Source: JBFGCM01 sp041581135
GTDB lineage: Bacteria > Actinomycetota > Acidimicrobiia > Spongiisociales > UBA5794
Length of the DNA stretch: 12,292 nucleotides
Reading direction: 5' to 3'
Assembly: GCA_041581135.1 (NCBI GenBank)
Contig: JBFGCM010000102.1
Span: 1 to 12,292 of the forward strand
Part shown: positions 1 through 7,434 of the stretch, one piece after another
How the letters are laid out: each line of letters opens with the position of its first letter
Numbering within the stretch: the first letter of the stretch is position 1
Program-made: the position numbers and the translations under genes
The notes under the pieces: generated by a model
Databases searched by the model: none
Told to the model about the DNA's origin: nothing
Seen by the model: only the letters and a program-made list of their open reading frames with translations

Positions 1-513
1 AGCCTGGTCGCCGTGATCGCCGCCGTGGCGATGCTGTGGACGGCGGTACCGGCCGGCGCAGATCGCGGGGCGGGCGAGCTGAACGCCTCGTTCCACGCCT
101 TCGGCAGCGGGGGCCTGGCGATCGACGCCCACAGCGAGGTCGCAGCCAACGTGGCATCACCTCAGCTGAGCCCGGAGGGACGGATCGCGCCGTTCGGTGA
201 GCCACGGTTCATCTGCGACGAGCTCGTGGTCGGGACGTGGATCATCTGGTTCACCGACGACGGCGACAAGGAGTTCCTCAGCAACACCACCAACGAGTTC
301 AAGCTCGACGGCGAGGTGCTGGAGCTGACCCGCACCCCACTCAAGCGGTTCAACATCGGGCCCGGCGAGGACGGTTGGTGGTTCGCCGAAGGCGTGCCGG
401 TCCTCGGCACCCTCGACGCGGGTATGCACGAGATCGAGTTCACGTTCACGATCTTCGACGACTTCACCGAGACGATCGTCACCGAGGTCGAGGCCGACCC
501 GAGCCACTGCTGA
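1..513 (+). CDS. Small exported protein of unknown function (5' end outside window)
   Basis: The reading frame is open from the first base, so the true start probably lies upstream; the first start codon inside the window is GTG at 13. Counting from there, residues 1-16 are a hydrophobic stretch ending in a PAGA-like signal peptidase I site, but the usual positive charge in front is missing, which is why I treat the gene as 5'-partial. The mature part, about 150 residues, is acidic and looks beta-rich, with alternating hydrophobic residues and aromatic clusters (WIIWF, WWF, FTFTIF). There are only two cysteines, C68 and the very last residue C166, and they could form a disulfide outside the cell. 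I do not recognise a family. The gene is convergent with hrpA and ends before a hairpin. That it is an exported protein is likely; function is unknown. Confidence 0.7.
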   Translation, partial: SLVAVIAAVAMLWTAVPAGADRGAGELNASFHAFGSGGLAIDAHSEVAANVASPQLSPEGRIAPFGEPRFICDELVVGTWIIWFTDDGDKEFLSNTTNEFKLDGEVLELTRTPLKRFNIGPGEDGWWFAEGVPVLGTLDAGMHEIEFTFTIFDDFTETIVTEVEADPSHC

Positions 514-538
514 TCGCAAGCGAGAAGGCGGGCGGATG

Positions 539-562
539 GGATCCCCACCTCGGTGGGGATCC
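539..562. terminator. Symmetric hairpin between convergent genes, likely bidirectional terminator
   Basis: A perfect inverted repeat: GGATCCCCACC at 539-549 pairs with GGTGGGGATCC at 552-562. With a realistic four-base loop this is a 10 bp, GC-rich stem. It lies between the stop of the exported-protein gene (513) and the stop of hrpA (623), so it could end transcripts from both sides. No run of T follows on either strand, so it is not a textbook intrinsic terminator; hairpins without a U-tract are often proposed as terminators in actinobacteria. Confidence 0.6.
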
Positions 563-622
563 TGTTCCGTTGCGGCGCGATGGTGAGCCGGCCTGTCGCC
601 GCGAGGCGCCGACCCTTCTCCC

Positions 623-3600
623 TCACACCCCTTCTGCCGCCCGAAGCGCCTCACGGACCCGCTTCTCCGACACCTTGATCTTGGTGCCGAGCTGTTGGGC
701 GAACAGGCCCACCCGTAGCTCTTGGAGCATCCAGTCGATCCCGGCCAGCTGCTGAGTGGCGCCGAGGTGCTCGACGAGGTTCTCGTGCTGGTCCTCCAAG
801 GCCCGCACCTTCACCAGCAGCTCGAGGTCGCGGGCCGGGTTCTGGGGGGCCTTGGTGGCCCGGTACTCCATGGCGGCGACATAGCGGGCGACGTCGGCCA
901 GGCGCTCGAAGCCGAGGCCGGTGACGAAGCCGGTGTAGATGAGCCGGTCACGCTGGCGCTCGATGTCGGCCCGAGTGGCGTCGGGCAGCTGGGCGGACTC
1001 CAGCGCCGCGTTGAGGGACCGGACGGCGTCGAGCACCTCCAACGACACGGTGGCGACGTCGATGAGGGCGTCATCGATCTCGTTGCGCACGTAGGCCAGC
1101 AGTGCCTCGAAGCCGGCGACATCCAGCACGGGGCCGCCGGCCTCGGTGAGGAGCTGATCGACGGCGGCCATGAGACAGTCGTCCACCCACGCCGCCACGT
1201 CGGCATGGGGTCCGGCCGCGATGGCGAGCCGTCCCTCGGGGGTCACCACCCCGGCGAGGTGCCGGTGCACTCCCGGAATCTGCAGCGCCAGGAGGCGCCG
1301 CGCGCCGGCCCAGGTGACGTCGGCCTGCTCCTGCGGGGTCGCCACCAGCCGCACCCCGACGGTGTCGCCCTCGTCGACGATGGCCGGATAGACCGTCACC
1401 GCGGCCCCCTCCCCCGCCAGCTCCACCGCCGCCGGCAGATCGCCGAACTCCCACGAGGTGGCCCCGCTGTGCTCCAGCGGGTGCGCCGAAGCCGAGACCA
1501 TCGACCGCGCCTGATCGACGAGGCCCTCCTTGAGAGCGGCGAGATCGTCGCCGGCGGCCACCACCTCGCCGGCCTCGTCGACGATCCGAAACCGGGGCCG
1601 CAGATGGGCCGGCAACGCCTCCGGGTCGAACGCGTCCACAGGCAGCGGTTCGCCCGCGAGCACCGACAGCTCTCTCCGCAGCGACGGCAGCAGGCCACCG
1701 TCCCCGGGGTCCAGCCGATCCACCACTGCGGCCACCGTGTCGCCGATGGGCAGATACCGCTTGCGGAGCTGTTTGGGCATCGAGCGGATCAGTGCCTCCA
1801 CCAGTTCGGCCCGGTATCCGGGCACGTGCCACTCGAACGCCGCCGGGTCCAAGCGGTCGAGGTCGCCGACGAAGACGTCCACGGTGAGGCCGTCGGCATC
1901 GCTGGCCGGGTCGAACACGTACTCCAGGGGCAGATCGACGTCGCCGTAGCTCCACACCCGAGGGAAGGCCTCCGTGTCGAAATCCGTCTCCGGCGCCAGA
2001 ACATCCTCGGGCGCCAAGTCGAGCAGGTGGGGCCGGCGCCGGCGCTCCTCCTTCCACCAGCGGTTGAAGGCCACCACGGTGGTGATGTCGTCGGGGAGGC
2101 GGGCGTCGAACCACGCCACCAGATCGTCGTCGCGGGCCAGCAGGTCGTGCCGGCGCTCCCGGGTCTCCTGGTCCAGCACCTCGCTGATCAACTCGGCGTT
2201 GTGGCGCACGAAGGCGTGGTCGACGTTCCACTCGCCGGCCACCAGCCCATGGCGGATGAACAGCTCCCGAGCCGCCGCCGGGTCCACCTTGCCGAAACCG
2301 CGGGCCCGGGCCGGCACCAGCGGCAGTCCGTACATGGTGACGGTCTCGTTGGCGACCGCCTCGCCCCGGTCTGCGTCCCACCACGGGTCCGAATAGGTGC
2401 GCTTGATCAGGTGGCCGCCCAGGCGCTCGATCCACTCGACCTGCACCGGAGCGGCCGAGTGCGCCCACATCCGGGTGGTCTCCACCAGCTCGCCGGCCAT
2501 GAGCCACTCCGGCCGTGCGCTGAACAGCGTCGACGCCGGCGACAGGAAGAACCTGGCACCCCTGGCGCCCCGGTACCCGGGTCCGTCGGGATCGCGCAGT
2601 CCCACGTGCGAGAGCAGCCCGGCCAGCAGGGACAGGTGGATGAGGTCGGGGTCGGCCGGCTTGCGGTTGCGGCGCATGTCGAGTTGCTCGGTGGTCTCCC
2701 GCAGCTGGGCGTGGATGTCCTGCCACTCCCGCACCCGGCGGTAGTTGAGGAACTCCTCGCGCAGCATGCGCCGGAACTGGTTCGAGGTCTTGGCCTTCCG
2801 CTGCTTCCGCAGGTACTCCCACAGGGCGAGCCACGTGAGGAAGTCCGACGTGGGATGACGGTGCCGGGCGTGGAACTGGTCGGCCCGCTCCCGCTGCTCC
2901 AGCGGACGTTCCCTGGGGTCTTGGATCGACATCGCCGCCACGATGACGAGCGCCTCCCGCAGGCAGCCGTTGGTGGCCGCCTCGATGAGCATCCGGCCCA
3001 GCCGGGGGTCCACCGGGAACCGGGCCAGCTGCCGGCCCACCTCTGTGAGCCAGCGGTCGGTGCCGCTACGGTCGGGATCCACCGCCCCCAGCTCTTCCAG
3101 CAGTGCGATGCCGTCGCGGATCTGGCGGGAGTCGGGCGGGTCGAGGAACGGGAACGATTCGATGTCGCCCAGCTCCAGCGCCGCCATCTGCAGCAGCACC
3201 GACGCCAGGTTGGTGCGCCGGATCTCGGGTTCGGTGAACTCCGGTCGGCTCAGGTAGTCGTCTTCGGCGTACAGGCGGATGGCGATGCCGGGACCCAGCC
3301 GGCCGCACCGCCCGGCACGCTGGTCGGCGGACGCCTGGGAGATGGGCTCGATGGGCAGCTGCTGCACCTTGGTGCGCCGGCTGAACCGAGAGATGCGGGC
3401 GGTGCCGGCGTCCACGACGTACCGGATACCGGGCACGGTCAACGACGTCTCGGCGAGGTTGGTGGACACCACGATTCTCCGACCGGTGTGGGGTTGGAAC
3501 ACGCGGTGTTGCTCTGCCGCCGACAGCCGGCCGTAGAGGGGCAAGGTCTCGGTGTGCGGCAGGCCGAGGTCGTCGACGGCGGCCGCGGCGTCACGGATCT

Positions 3601-4486
3601 CTCGTTCGCCGGAGACGAACACCAACACGTCACCGGTGCCCTCGCCGGCCAGCTCGACGACGGCGTCGGCGATGGCCTGCGGCTGATCCCGGGGCTCCGG
3701 TGATTCGGGATCGTCGATGGGCCAGTAGCGAACCTCGACCGGGTAGGTGCGGCCGGACACCTCCACCACGGCGGCGCCGTCGTAGAACTCGGCGAACCGG
3801 GCCGTGTCGATGGTGGCCGAGGTGACGATCACCTTCAGGTCGGGACGGTGCGGCAGCAGCGCCTTGACGTAGCCGAGCAGGAAGTCGGTGTTGAGGCCGC
3901 GCTCGTGCGCCTCGTCCAGGATGATCGTGTCGTACCGGTCGAGGGCGCGGTCGTCGTGGATCTCGTTCAGCAGGATGCCGTCGGTCATCAGCTTGATCAG
4001 CGTGCGGTCGCCCACCTGATCGGAGAACCGCACCTTGTATCCGACCAGCTCGCCGACGCTGGAGCCCAGCTCCTCGGCGACGCGTTCAGCTATGGAGCGG
4101 GCGGCGATGCGGCGCGGCTGGGTGTGGCCGATCATGCCAGTGATGCCGCGGCCCAGCTCGAGGCACAGCTTCGGGAGCTGAGTGGACTTCCCCGACCCGG
4201 TCTCGCCGGCGACGATCACGACTTGGTGGTTGCGGATGGTGTCGAGCAGCTCGTCCCGGCGCTCGGTGATCGGAAGATCCGGGTAGGCGATGGTCGCGGG
4301 CACGGCGGCGCGGCGCCGCTCGAGGCGCTCTTCGGCGCGGGCCAGGTCGGCGGCGATGGTGGCCACCGTGGCGGCCCGGCGCTCCCGCTCCCGAATGCGC
4401 CCGGCACCGGAGAGTCGGCGCCGGAACCGGTCCCGGTCACGGCGAGGCAGGGCGTCGGCACGCCGCAGCAGCTCGTCGGTGTTCAC
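623..4486 (-). CDS. hrpA: ATP-dependent RNA helicase HrpA (DEAH box)
   Basis: About 1287 residues, close to the usual HrpA length of roughly 1300. All helicase motifs are visible, numbered from GTG 4486: Walker A GETGSGKST at 94-102, DEAH at 191-194 in ILDEAHERGLNTDF, SAT at 223-225, STNLAETSLTVPG at 341-353, and motif VI QRAGRCGR at 389-396. The winged-helix and helicase-associated region follows, and the last roughly 600 residues match the long C-terminal extension (DUF3418) that separates HrpA from eukaryotic DEAH helicases. The family unwinds RNA using ATP; in Escherichia coli HrpA is linked to mRNA processing and rescue of stalled ribosomes. The frame could start as far out as 4564, but the first 26 residues look non-conserved and overlap the divergent promoter region, while GTG 4486 is preceded by a TAGCCT box (4495-4500). 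GTG 4513 is an alternative start. Function is near certain; the start is not. Confidence 0.95.
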   Translation of the reverse strand: MNTDELLRRADALPRRDRDRFRRRLSGAGRIRERERRAATVATIAADLARAEERLERRRAAVPATIAYPDLPITERRDELLDTIRNHQVVIVAGETGSGKSTQLPKLCLELGRGITGMIGHTQPRRIAARSIAERVAEELGSSVGELVGYKVRFSDQVGDRTLIKLMTDGILLNEIHDDRALDRYDTIILDEAHERGLNTDFLLGYVKALLPHRPDLKVIVTSATIDTARFAEFYDGAAVVEVSGRTYPVEVRYWPIDDPESPEPRDQPQAIADAVVELAGEGTGDVLVFVSGEREIRDAAAAVDDLGLPHTETLPLYGRLSAAEQHRVFQPHTGRRIVVSTNLAETSLTVPGIRYVVDAGTARISRFSRRTKVQQLPIEPISQASADQRAGRCGRLGPGIAIRLYAEDDYLSRPEFTEPEIRRTNLASVLLQMAALELGDIESFPFLDPPDSRQIRDGIALLEELGAVDPDRSGTDRWLTEVGRQLARFPVDPRLGRMLIEAATNGCLREALVIVAAMSIQDPRERPLEQRERADQFHARHRHPTSDFLTWLALWEYLRKQRKAKTSNQFRRMLREEFLNYRRVREWQDIHAQLRETTEQLDMRRNRKPADPDLIHLSLLAGLLSHVGLRDPDGPGYRGARGARFFLSPASTLFSARPEWLMAGELVETTRMWAHSAAPVQVEWIERLGGHLIKRTYSDPWWDADRGEAVANETVTMYGLPLVPARARGFGKVDPAAARELFIRHGLVAGEWNVDHAFVRHNAELISEVLDQETRERRHDLLARDDDLVAWFDARLPDDITTVVAFNRWWKEERRRRPHLLDLAPEDVLAPETDFDTEAFPRVWSYGDVDLPLEYVFDPASDADGLTVDVFVGDLDRLDPAAFEWHVPGYRAELVEALIRSMPKQLRKRYLPIGDTVAAVVDRLDPGDGGLLPSLRRELSVLAGEPLPVDAFDPEALPAHLRPRFRIVDEAGEVVAAGDDLAALKEGLVDQARSMVSASAHPLEHSGATSWEFGDLPAAVELAGEGAAVTVYPAIVDEGDTVGVRLVATPQEQADVTWAGARRLLALQIPGVHRHLAGVVTPEGRLAIAAGPHADVAAWVDDCLMAAVDQLLTEAGGPVLDVAGFEALLAYVRNEIDDALIDVATVSLEVLDAVRSLNAALESAQLPDATRADIERQRDRLIYTGFVTGLGFERLADVARYVAAMEYRATKAPQNPARDLELLVKVRALEDQHENLVEHLGATQQLAGIDWMLQELRVGLFAQQLGTKIKVSEKRVREALRAAEGV

Positions 4487-4494
4487 GGCCGCCG

Positions 4495-4500
4495 AGGCTA
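4495..4500 (-). promoter_or_regulatory. Possible -10 box for hrpA (leaderless or near-leaderless)
   Basis: On the minus strand TAGCCT fits TANNNT and ends 8 bases before GTG 4486, which would put the RNA start at or next to the start codon. No Shine-Dalgarno sequence precedes that GTG, consistent with leaderless translation. No good -35 element is visible. If translation starts at GTG 4513 instead, this site is inside the gene and means nothing. Confidence 0.3.
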
Positions 4501-4506
4501 GGACGC

Positions 4507-4537
4507 TCGACACCGGGTCACCCCACATCGGCATACT
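4507..4537 (+). promoter_or_regulatory. Possible promoter of the NAL1-like peptidase gene
   Basis: TCGACA at 4507-4512 matches TTGACA in five of six bases, and CATACT at 4532-4537 matches TATAAT in four of six. The 19-base spacer is slightly long. Transcription would start near 4544, leaving a leader of about 32 bases that carries the ribosome site AAAGGGGG (4563-4570) five bases before ATG 4576. It lies in the divergent hrpA/peptidase intergenic region and overlaps the alternative hrpA starts. Confidence 0.35.
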
Positions 4538-4575
4538 TGGCCCCAGCCACCCACCGCACACCAAAGGGGGACCGC

Positions 4576-5652
4576 ATGGCCAAGGCCCGGTACCAGGACT
4601 ACGTCCGGCTCGTTCGCGGATTCAACACGTTCAACCGACTGCTCCGCTGTGACTGCATCAACGGCTACTCGGTGGGCCTCAAGATGACCGGAGGCGAGCT
4701 CACCAACAAGATCTGCATCGTCGTCTACGTCAACCAGAAGGTCGGCCTGCGGCGCCTGCCCATCGGCAACCGCATTCCCTCGACGTTCCGGATGCCGACG
4801 GACCGCACCCGAGACGGCTACCTCGAGTTCCTCACCGACGTGCAACAGGTGCGCTTCGCCGCGGTGGAGAACGACCAGAAGCTGCGTCCGGCGCCCAGCG
4901 GCATCAGCATCGGCCATGTGGATGTCACCGCCGGCACGCTCGGCGGGCTGGTGCGGGACAAGGAGACCGGCGACACGGTGATCTTGTCCAACAACCACGT
5001 CATCGCCGACTCCAACAACGCCGCCACCGGCGACCCCATCATCCAGCCCGGCGCCGCCGACGGCGGCCAGTTCCCTCGGGACCACATCGCCGAGCTCACC
5101 CGGTTCGTGCCGGTGCAGTTCGGCGGGGCGGAGAACCGCGTCGATGCCGCCATCGCCAAGCCGCTCGACCCCGAGGACGTGGCGTGGGAGACACTGGAGA
5201 TCGGGCCGCAGACGCCGGCCGCCACCCGTCGCCTCGGTGAGGACGACCTGGGCCTCGCCGTGCGCAAGACCGGCCGCACCACGGAGACCACCGAGGGCTT
5301 CGTGCAGGCGCTGTACGGCACCATCCAGGTGCAGTACTCGACGTTCAACAAGGCGACGTTCGTCGATCAGATCATCATCAGCCAGCCCGCCGACGCTCCC
5401 GACTTCTCGATGGGCGGCGACTCGGGATCGCTGGTATACGACTTCGACGACAACCTCATCGGGCTGCTGTTCGCCGGCGGTCCCGGCTCGCTCGGCCAGC
5501 CCGCCACCACCGTCATCAACCCGATCCGCTTCGTGCTGGACGAGCTGAACATCGAGACGCTCTCGGTGGAGGTCCCGCCCGAGCCACCGGACCCGTGCGA
5601 GGAGATCCTCGAGGTGGTGCAGACCGCCATGTCGTGGCTGACCAGCGGCTGA
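4576..5652 (+). CDS. Trypsin-fold serine peptidase, NAL1-like family
   Basis: 358 residues. The trypsin-type catalytic set can be placed: H141 in LSNNHVIAD, D190 in NRVDAAIA, and S283 in MGGDSGSLVYD. The arrangement NNHVIADSNNA followed by a GDxIxQPGxxDGG stretch is what I recall of bacterial relatives of plant NARROW LEAF 1, a trypsin-like family. Residues about 15-85 form a separate N-terminal domain with the pattern INGYSVGL, then IVVYVNQK, then LPIG. No signal peptide or membrane segment is present, so the protein probably acts in the cytoplasm. ATG 4576 is chosen because AAAGGGGG lies five bases upstream; the frame's earlier ATG at 4537 has no such site. The tail (EPPDPCEEILEVVQTAMSWL) is probably a short helix. 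It overlaps the next small ORF by 19 bases. Substrates are unknown. The fold assignment is strong and the NAL1-like label moderate. Confidence 0.85.
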   Translation: MAKARYQDYVRLVRGFNTFNRLLRCDCINGYSVGLKMTGGELTNKICIVVYVNQKVGLRRLPIGNRIPSTFRMPTDRTRDGYLEFLTDVQQVRFAAVENDQKLRPAPSGISIGHVDVTAGTLGGLVRDKETGDTVILSNNHVIADSNNAATGDPIIQPGAADGGQFPRDHIAELTRFVPVQFGGAENRVDAAIAKPLDPEDVAWETLEIGPQTPAATRRLGEDDLGLAVRKTGRTTETTEGFVQALYGTIQVQYSTFNKATFVDQIIISQPADAPDFSMGGDSGSLVYDFDDNLIGLLFAGGPGSLGQPATTVINPIRFVLDELNIETLSVEVPPEPPDPCEEILEVVQTAMSWLTSG

Positions 5653-5852
5653 CGCTCGCCGAGGCGGTGGCCGCTCACCAGGCGGAGCTGCTGGCCATGC
5701 CGGGGGTGGTCGGCGTGGCCGGTGGCCTGTCACACGCCCATCCCGAGGAGAAGGTGATCCTGGTGTATGCGACCGTGCCGGTGGAGCTGCCCTCGTCGCT
5801 CTCCGGCTTTGCGGTGGAGGTGGTGCCGACCGAGGGTTTCGAACCGCAGTAG
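5634..5852 (+). CDS. Small ORF resembling the NAL1-like peptidase N-terminal domain
   Basis: 72 residues from GTG 5634, in the frame one base back from the peptidase, overlapping its last 19 bases including the stop; the frame also allows GTG 5595. The core MPGVVGVAGGL...KVILVYATVP.ELPSSLSGFAVEVV has the same order of elements as the N-terminal domain of the upstream peptidase (INGYSVGLKMTGG...ICIVVYVNQK...LPIGNRI): a xxGxxVG strand, a VY strand, then an LP turn. I infer that it encodes a free copy of that domain, translated by coupling with the peptidase. A remote alternative is a C-terminal piece of the peptidase separated by a frameshift. No clear Shine-Dalgarno sequence lies before GTG 5634, although a GAGGTGG stretch is about 20 bases upstream. 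No transmembrane segment. Confidence 0.6.
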   Translation: MADQRLTLAEAVAAHQAELLAMPGVVGVAGGLSHAHPEEKVILVYATVPVELPSSLSGFAVEVVPTEGFEPQ

Positions 5853-5884
5853 TCGCGTGTGGCCGGTGAGTGCAGCGGCTGCCG

Positions 5885-5890
5885 TACACT
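5885..5890 (+). promoter_or_regulatory. -10 box of a leaderless HAD phosphatase transcript
   Basis: TACACT (TANNNT, four of six to TATAAT) ends 7 bases before ATG 5898, so transcription would begin at or one base before the start codon. No Shine-Dalgarno sequence precedes this ATG, which supports a leaderless message. No convincing -35 hexamer is visible around 5860. Confidence 0.5.
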
Positions 5891-5897
5891 TCCGCGC

Positions 5898-6683
5898 ATG
5901 GACCAGGCTGCATTCTTCGATCTCGACAAGACGGTCATCGCCAAGTCGTCGACCCTGGCGTTCGGCCGTCCCCTCTACAAGGCGGGCTTGCTGGGACGCC
6001 GCACCGTCATGAAGGTGGGCATCGCCCAGCTGTTCTACATGCTCTTCGGAGCCAACCAGGAGACCCTCGACCGTACCCGAGACGCCATGCTGCGCCTCAC
6101 CAAGGGGTGGCACCGTGGCGAGATCGAGCAGCTCGTCGAAGAGACCATCGAAGAGGTGGCGGCACCGCTCGTCTATGCCGAGGCACTGTTTCTGATCGAC
6201 GAGCACAAACGACAAGGCCGCCGGGTGTTCCTGATCTCGGCGAGTCCCGAGGAGGTCGTGCGGCCCCTGGCTCGCTACATCGGCGTCGACGAGGTGATCG
6301 CTACGAGGGTGAAGTCCGACATCGACGGCCGGTTCACCGGCGAGTTGGAGTTCTTCGCCCAAGGTCCGGCAAAGGCCCACGCCATCGCCGAACTGGCCGA
6401 ACACGACGGCATCGACCTGAAGAACTCGTATGCGTACTCCGACAGCCACACCGACCTACCGCTGCTCGAGGAGGTGGGCCACCCCGTGGCGGTGAACCCC
6501 GAGAAGGAGCTGCGCAAGGTGGCCGAGGAGCGGGAGTGGCCGATCCTCGAGTTCCAGCGCCAGGTGAGCCTGCGCACCCGGCTGGCCCGCCCGGTGCCGA
6601 TCATCTCCGGTGCCACCGTGATGGCCGGCATCGCCGGGGCGGTGGCGTTCTGGCTGCTGCGGAGGCGTGCGGCCGCCGGCTAG
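5898..6683 (+). CDS. HAD-IB family phosphatase with C-terminal membrane anchor
   Basis: 261 residues. All HAD motifs are present: motif I FFDLDKT with nucleophile D8 and acid D10, motif II S114 in FLISAS, the lysine motif K159 in GPAKAHAI, and motif IV SDSHTD with D182 and D186. The helical cap between residues about 20 and 100 fits subfamily IB, related to phosphoserine phosphatase SerB, but this does not prove phosphoserine as substrate. The last 25 residues hold one hydrophobic helix (IISGATVMAGIAGAVAFWLL) followed by RRR, so the enzyme is probably tail-anchored with its catalytic part in the cytoplasm. ATG 5898 is preferred over the upstream in-frame start at 5859 because it follows a leaderless-type TACACT box and begins right at the conserved strand. 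It overlaps the convergent DUF1353 gene by four bases. Confidence 0.9.
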   Translation: MDQAAFFDLDKTVIAKSSTLAFGRPLYKAGLLGRRTVMKVGIAQLFYMLFGANQETLDRTRDAMLRLTKGWHRGEIEQLVEETIEEVAAPLVYAEALFLIDEHKRQGRRVFLISASPEEVVRPLARYIGVDEVIATRVKSDIDGRFTGELEFFAQGPAKAHAIAELAEHDGIDLKNSYAYSDSHTDLPLLEEVGHPVAVNPEKELRKVAEEREWPILEFQRQVSLRTRLARPVPIISGATVMAGIAGAVAFWLLRRRAAAG

Positions 6684-7381
6684 AACTGGCCTTCGTCCCG
6701 GTACGGCACCACCGTCGGCGGGGCAGGCTCCTTGTTGGCCAGCTTGCCGATGATCCACGCGATGCCGTCGATCGCCGCCACGATCAGGATGGCGACCCAC
6801 ACCACGATCGTGGGAACCAGCATCAGCACCACCCCGACCACGGCCAGCGGCCACAGCCGCACACCCCACACGAACCCGGTCAGGCCGATGGCCACCACCC
6901 ACCACACCGGCCAGCTGCCGAACAGCCACATGCCGAGCACCACGACGAACGCCGCCAGGTGGATGATGAAGCCTGCCAGCTGCAGCTTGGACTTGCTCGC
7001 CATGGTGGCCAACGTCACCGCCGCCCACATCAGCCAGCGGCGGAGCCACGACACCCTCACCTCCCGCAGCGACACCCGGAACAGCCGGTCGGCCTCGGTG
7101 CGGTCGATCTCACCGATGAGCTGATCGTGCATCACCGCGGGTCGGGTCTGGCGACCGATGCTGGCGACGAACCACCACAGGAAGGGCGGCACGCTGGCGA
7201 GGTCGGTGCTGTTGCCCTTGGGGCCTGCATTCAGATCGTGGGCGTTCACCACGTACGGCTCGCCGGTGGATCCCGGCTCCCTGTAGCGGAAGCCCTCCAT
7301 CAGCTGGAACGCGTTGGGTCCCACCTGCTGGAGCCGTGTGTGCTTGTGCTCCTCGTCAGAGGTCGGCTTCAGGAACGGCAT
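6680..7381 (-). CDS. DUF1353 domain protein with C-terminal transmembrane region
   Basis: 233 residues. Residues about 15-120 match the DUF1353 pattern: TDLASVPPFLWWF at 59-71, TRPAVMHDQLIG at 80-90 with the conserved HD, then RTEADRLFRVSL and the RRWLMW helix. The domain has no established function; it is found in phage and bacterial proteins. Residues 134-215 form three or four hydrophobic helices (134-155, 157-176, 178-203 and a shorter one), followed by a polar tail ending YRDEGQF. ATG 7381 is chosen because GGAGGG (7389-7394) sits seven bases upstream; the frame is open much further but that part is antisense-like shadow of the MFS gene. It is the last of four co-directional genes, 53 bases after the MFS stop, and ends in a CTAG shared with the HAD gene. 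Confidence 0.8.
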   Translation of the reverse strand: MPFLKPTSDEEHKHTRLQQVGPNAFQLMEGFRYREPGSTGEPYVVNAHDLNAGPKGNSTDLASVPPFLWWFVASIGRQTRPAVMHDQLIGEIDRTEADRLFRVSLREVRVSWLRRWLMWAAVTLATMASKSKLQLAGFIIHLAAFVVVLGMWLFGSWPVWWVVAIGLTGFVWGVRLWPLAVVGVVLMLVPTIVVWVAILIVAAIDGIAWIIGKLANKEPAPPTVVPYRDEGQF

Positions 7382-7434
7382 GAACGGTCCCTCCGCCTCG
7401 AAGCCTATTCGCTCGCCGACATCGCGGCCGGGTA

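Noticed and set aside
389..396. Change of motif VI from QRxGRAGR to QRAGRCGR in HrpA (residues 389-396 of the protein)
   Set aside because: The cysteine variant is normal in HrpA proteins, so it is not a defect or novelty. The numbers here are protein residues, not window bases.
722..3703. A 993-codon open frame on the plus strand opposite hrpA
   Set aside because: Its product is low-complexity (rich in G, R, H, Q, V) with no domain, and it mirrors the codon bias of hrpA. Long antisense frames are expected in GC-rich coding DNA.
5595..5852. Programmed frameshift joining the peptidase to the small downstream ORF
   Set aside because: No slippery heptamer or following structure was seen near 5634-5652, and the overlap with a start codon fits ordinary coupled translation better. 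Not fully excluded.
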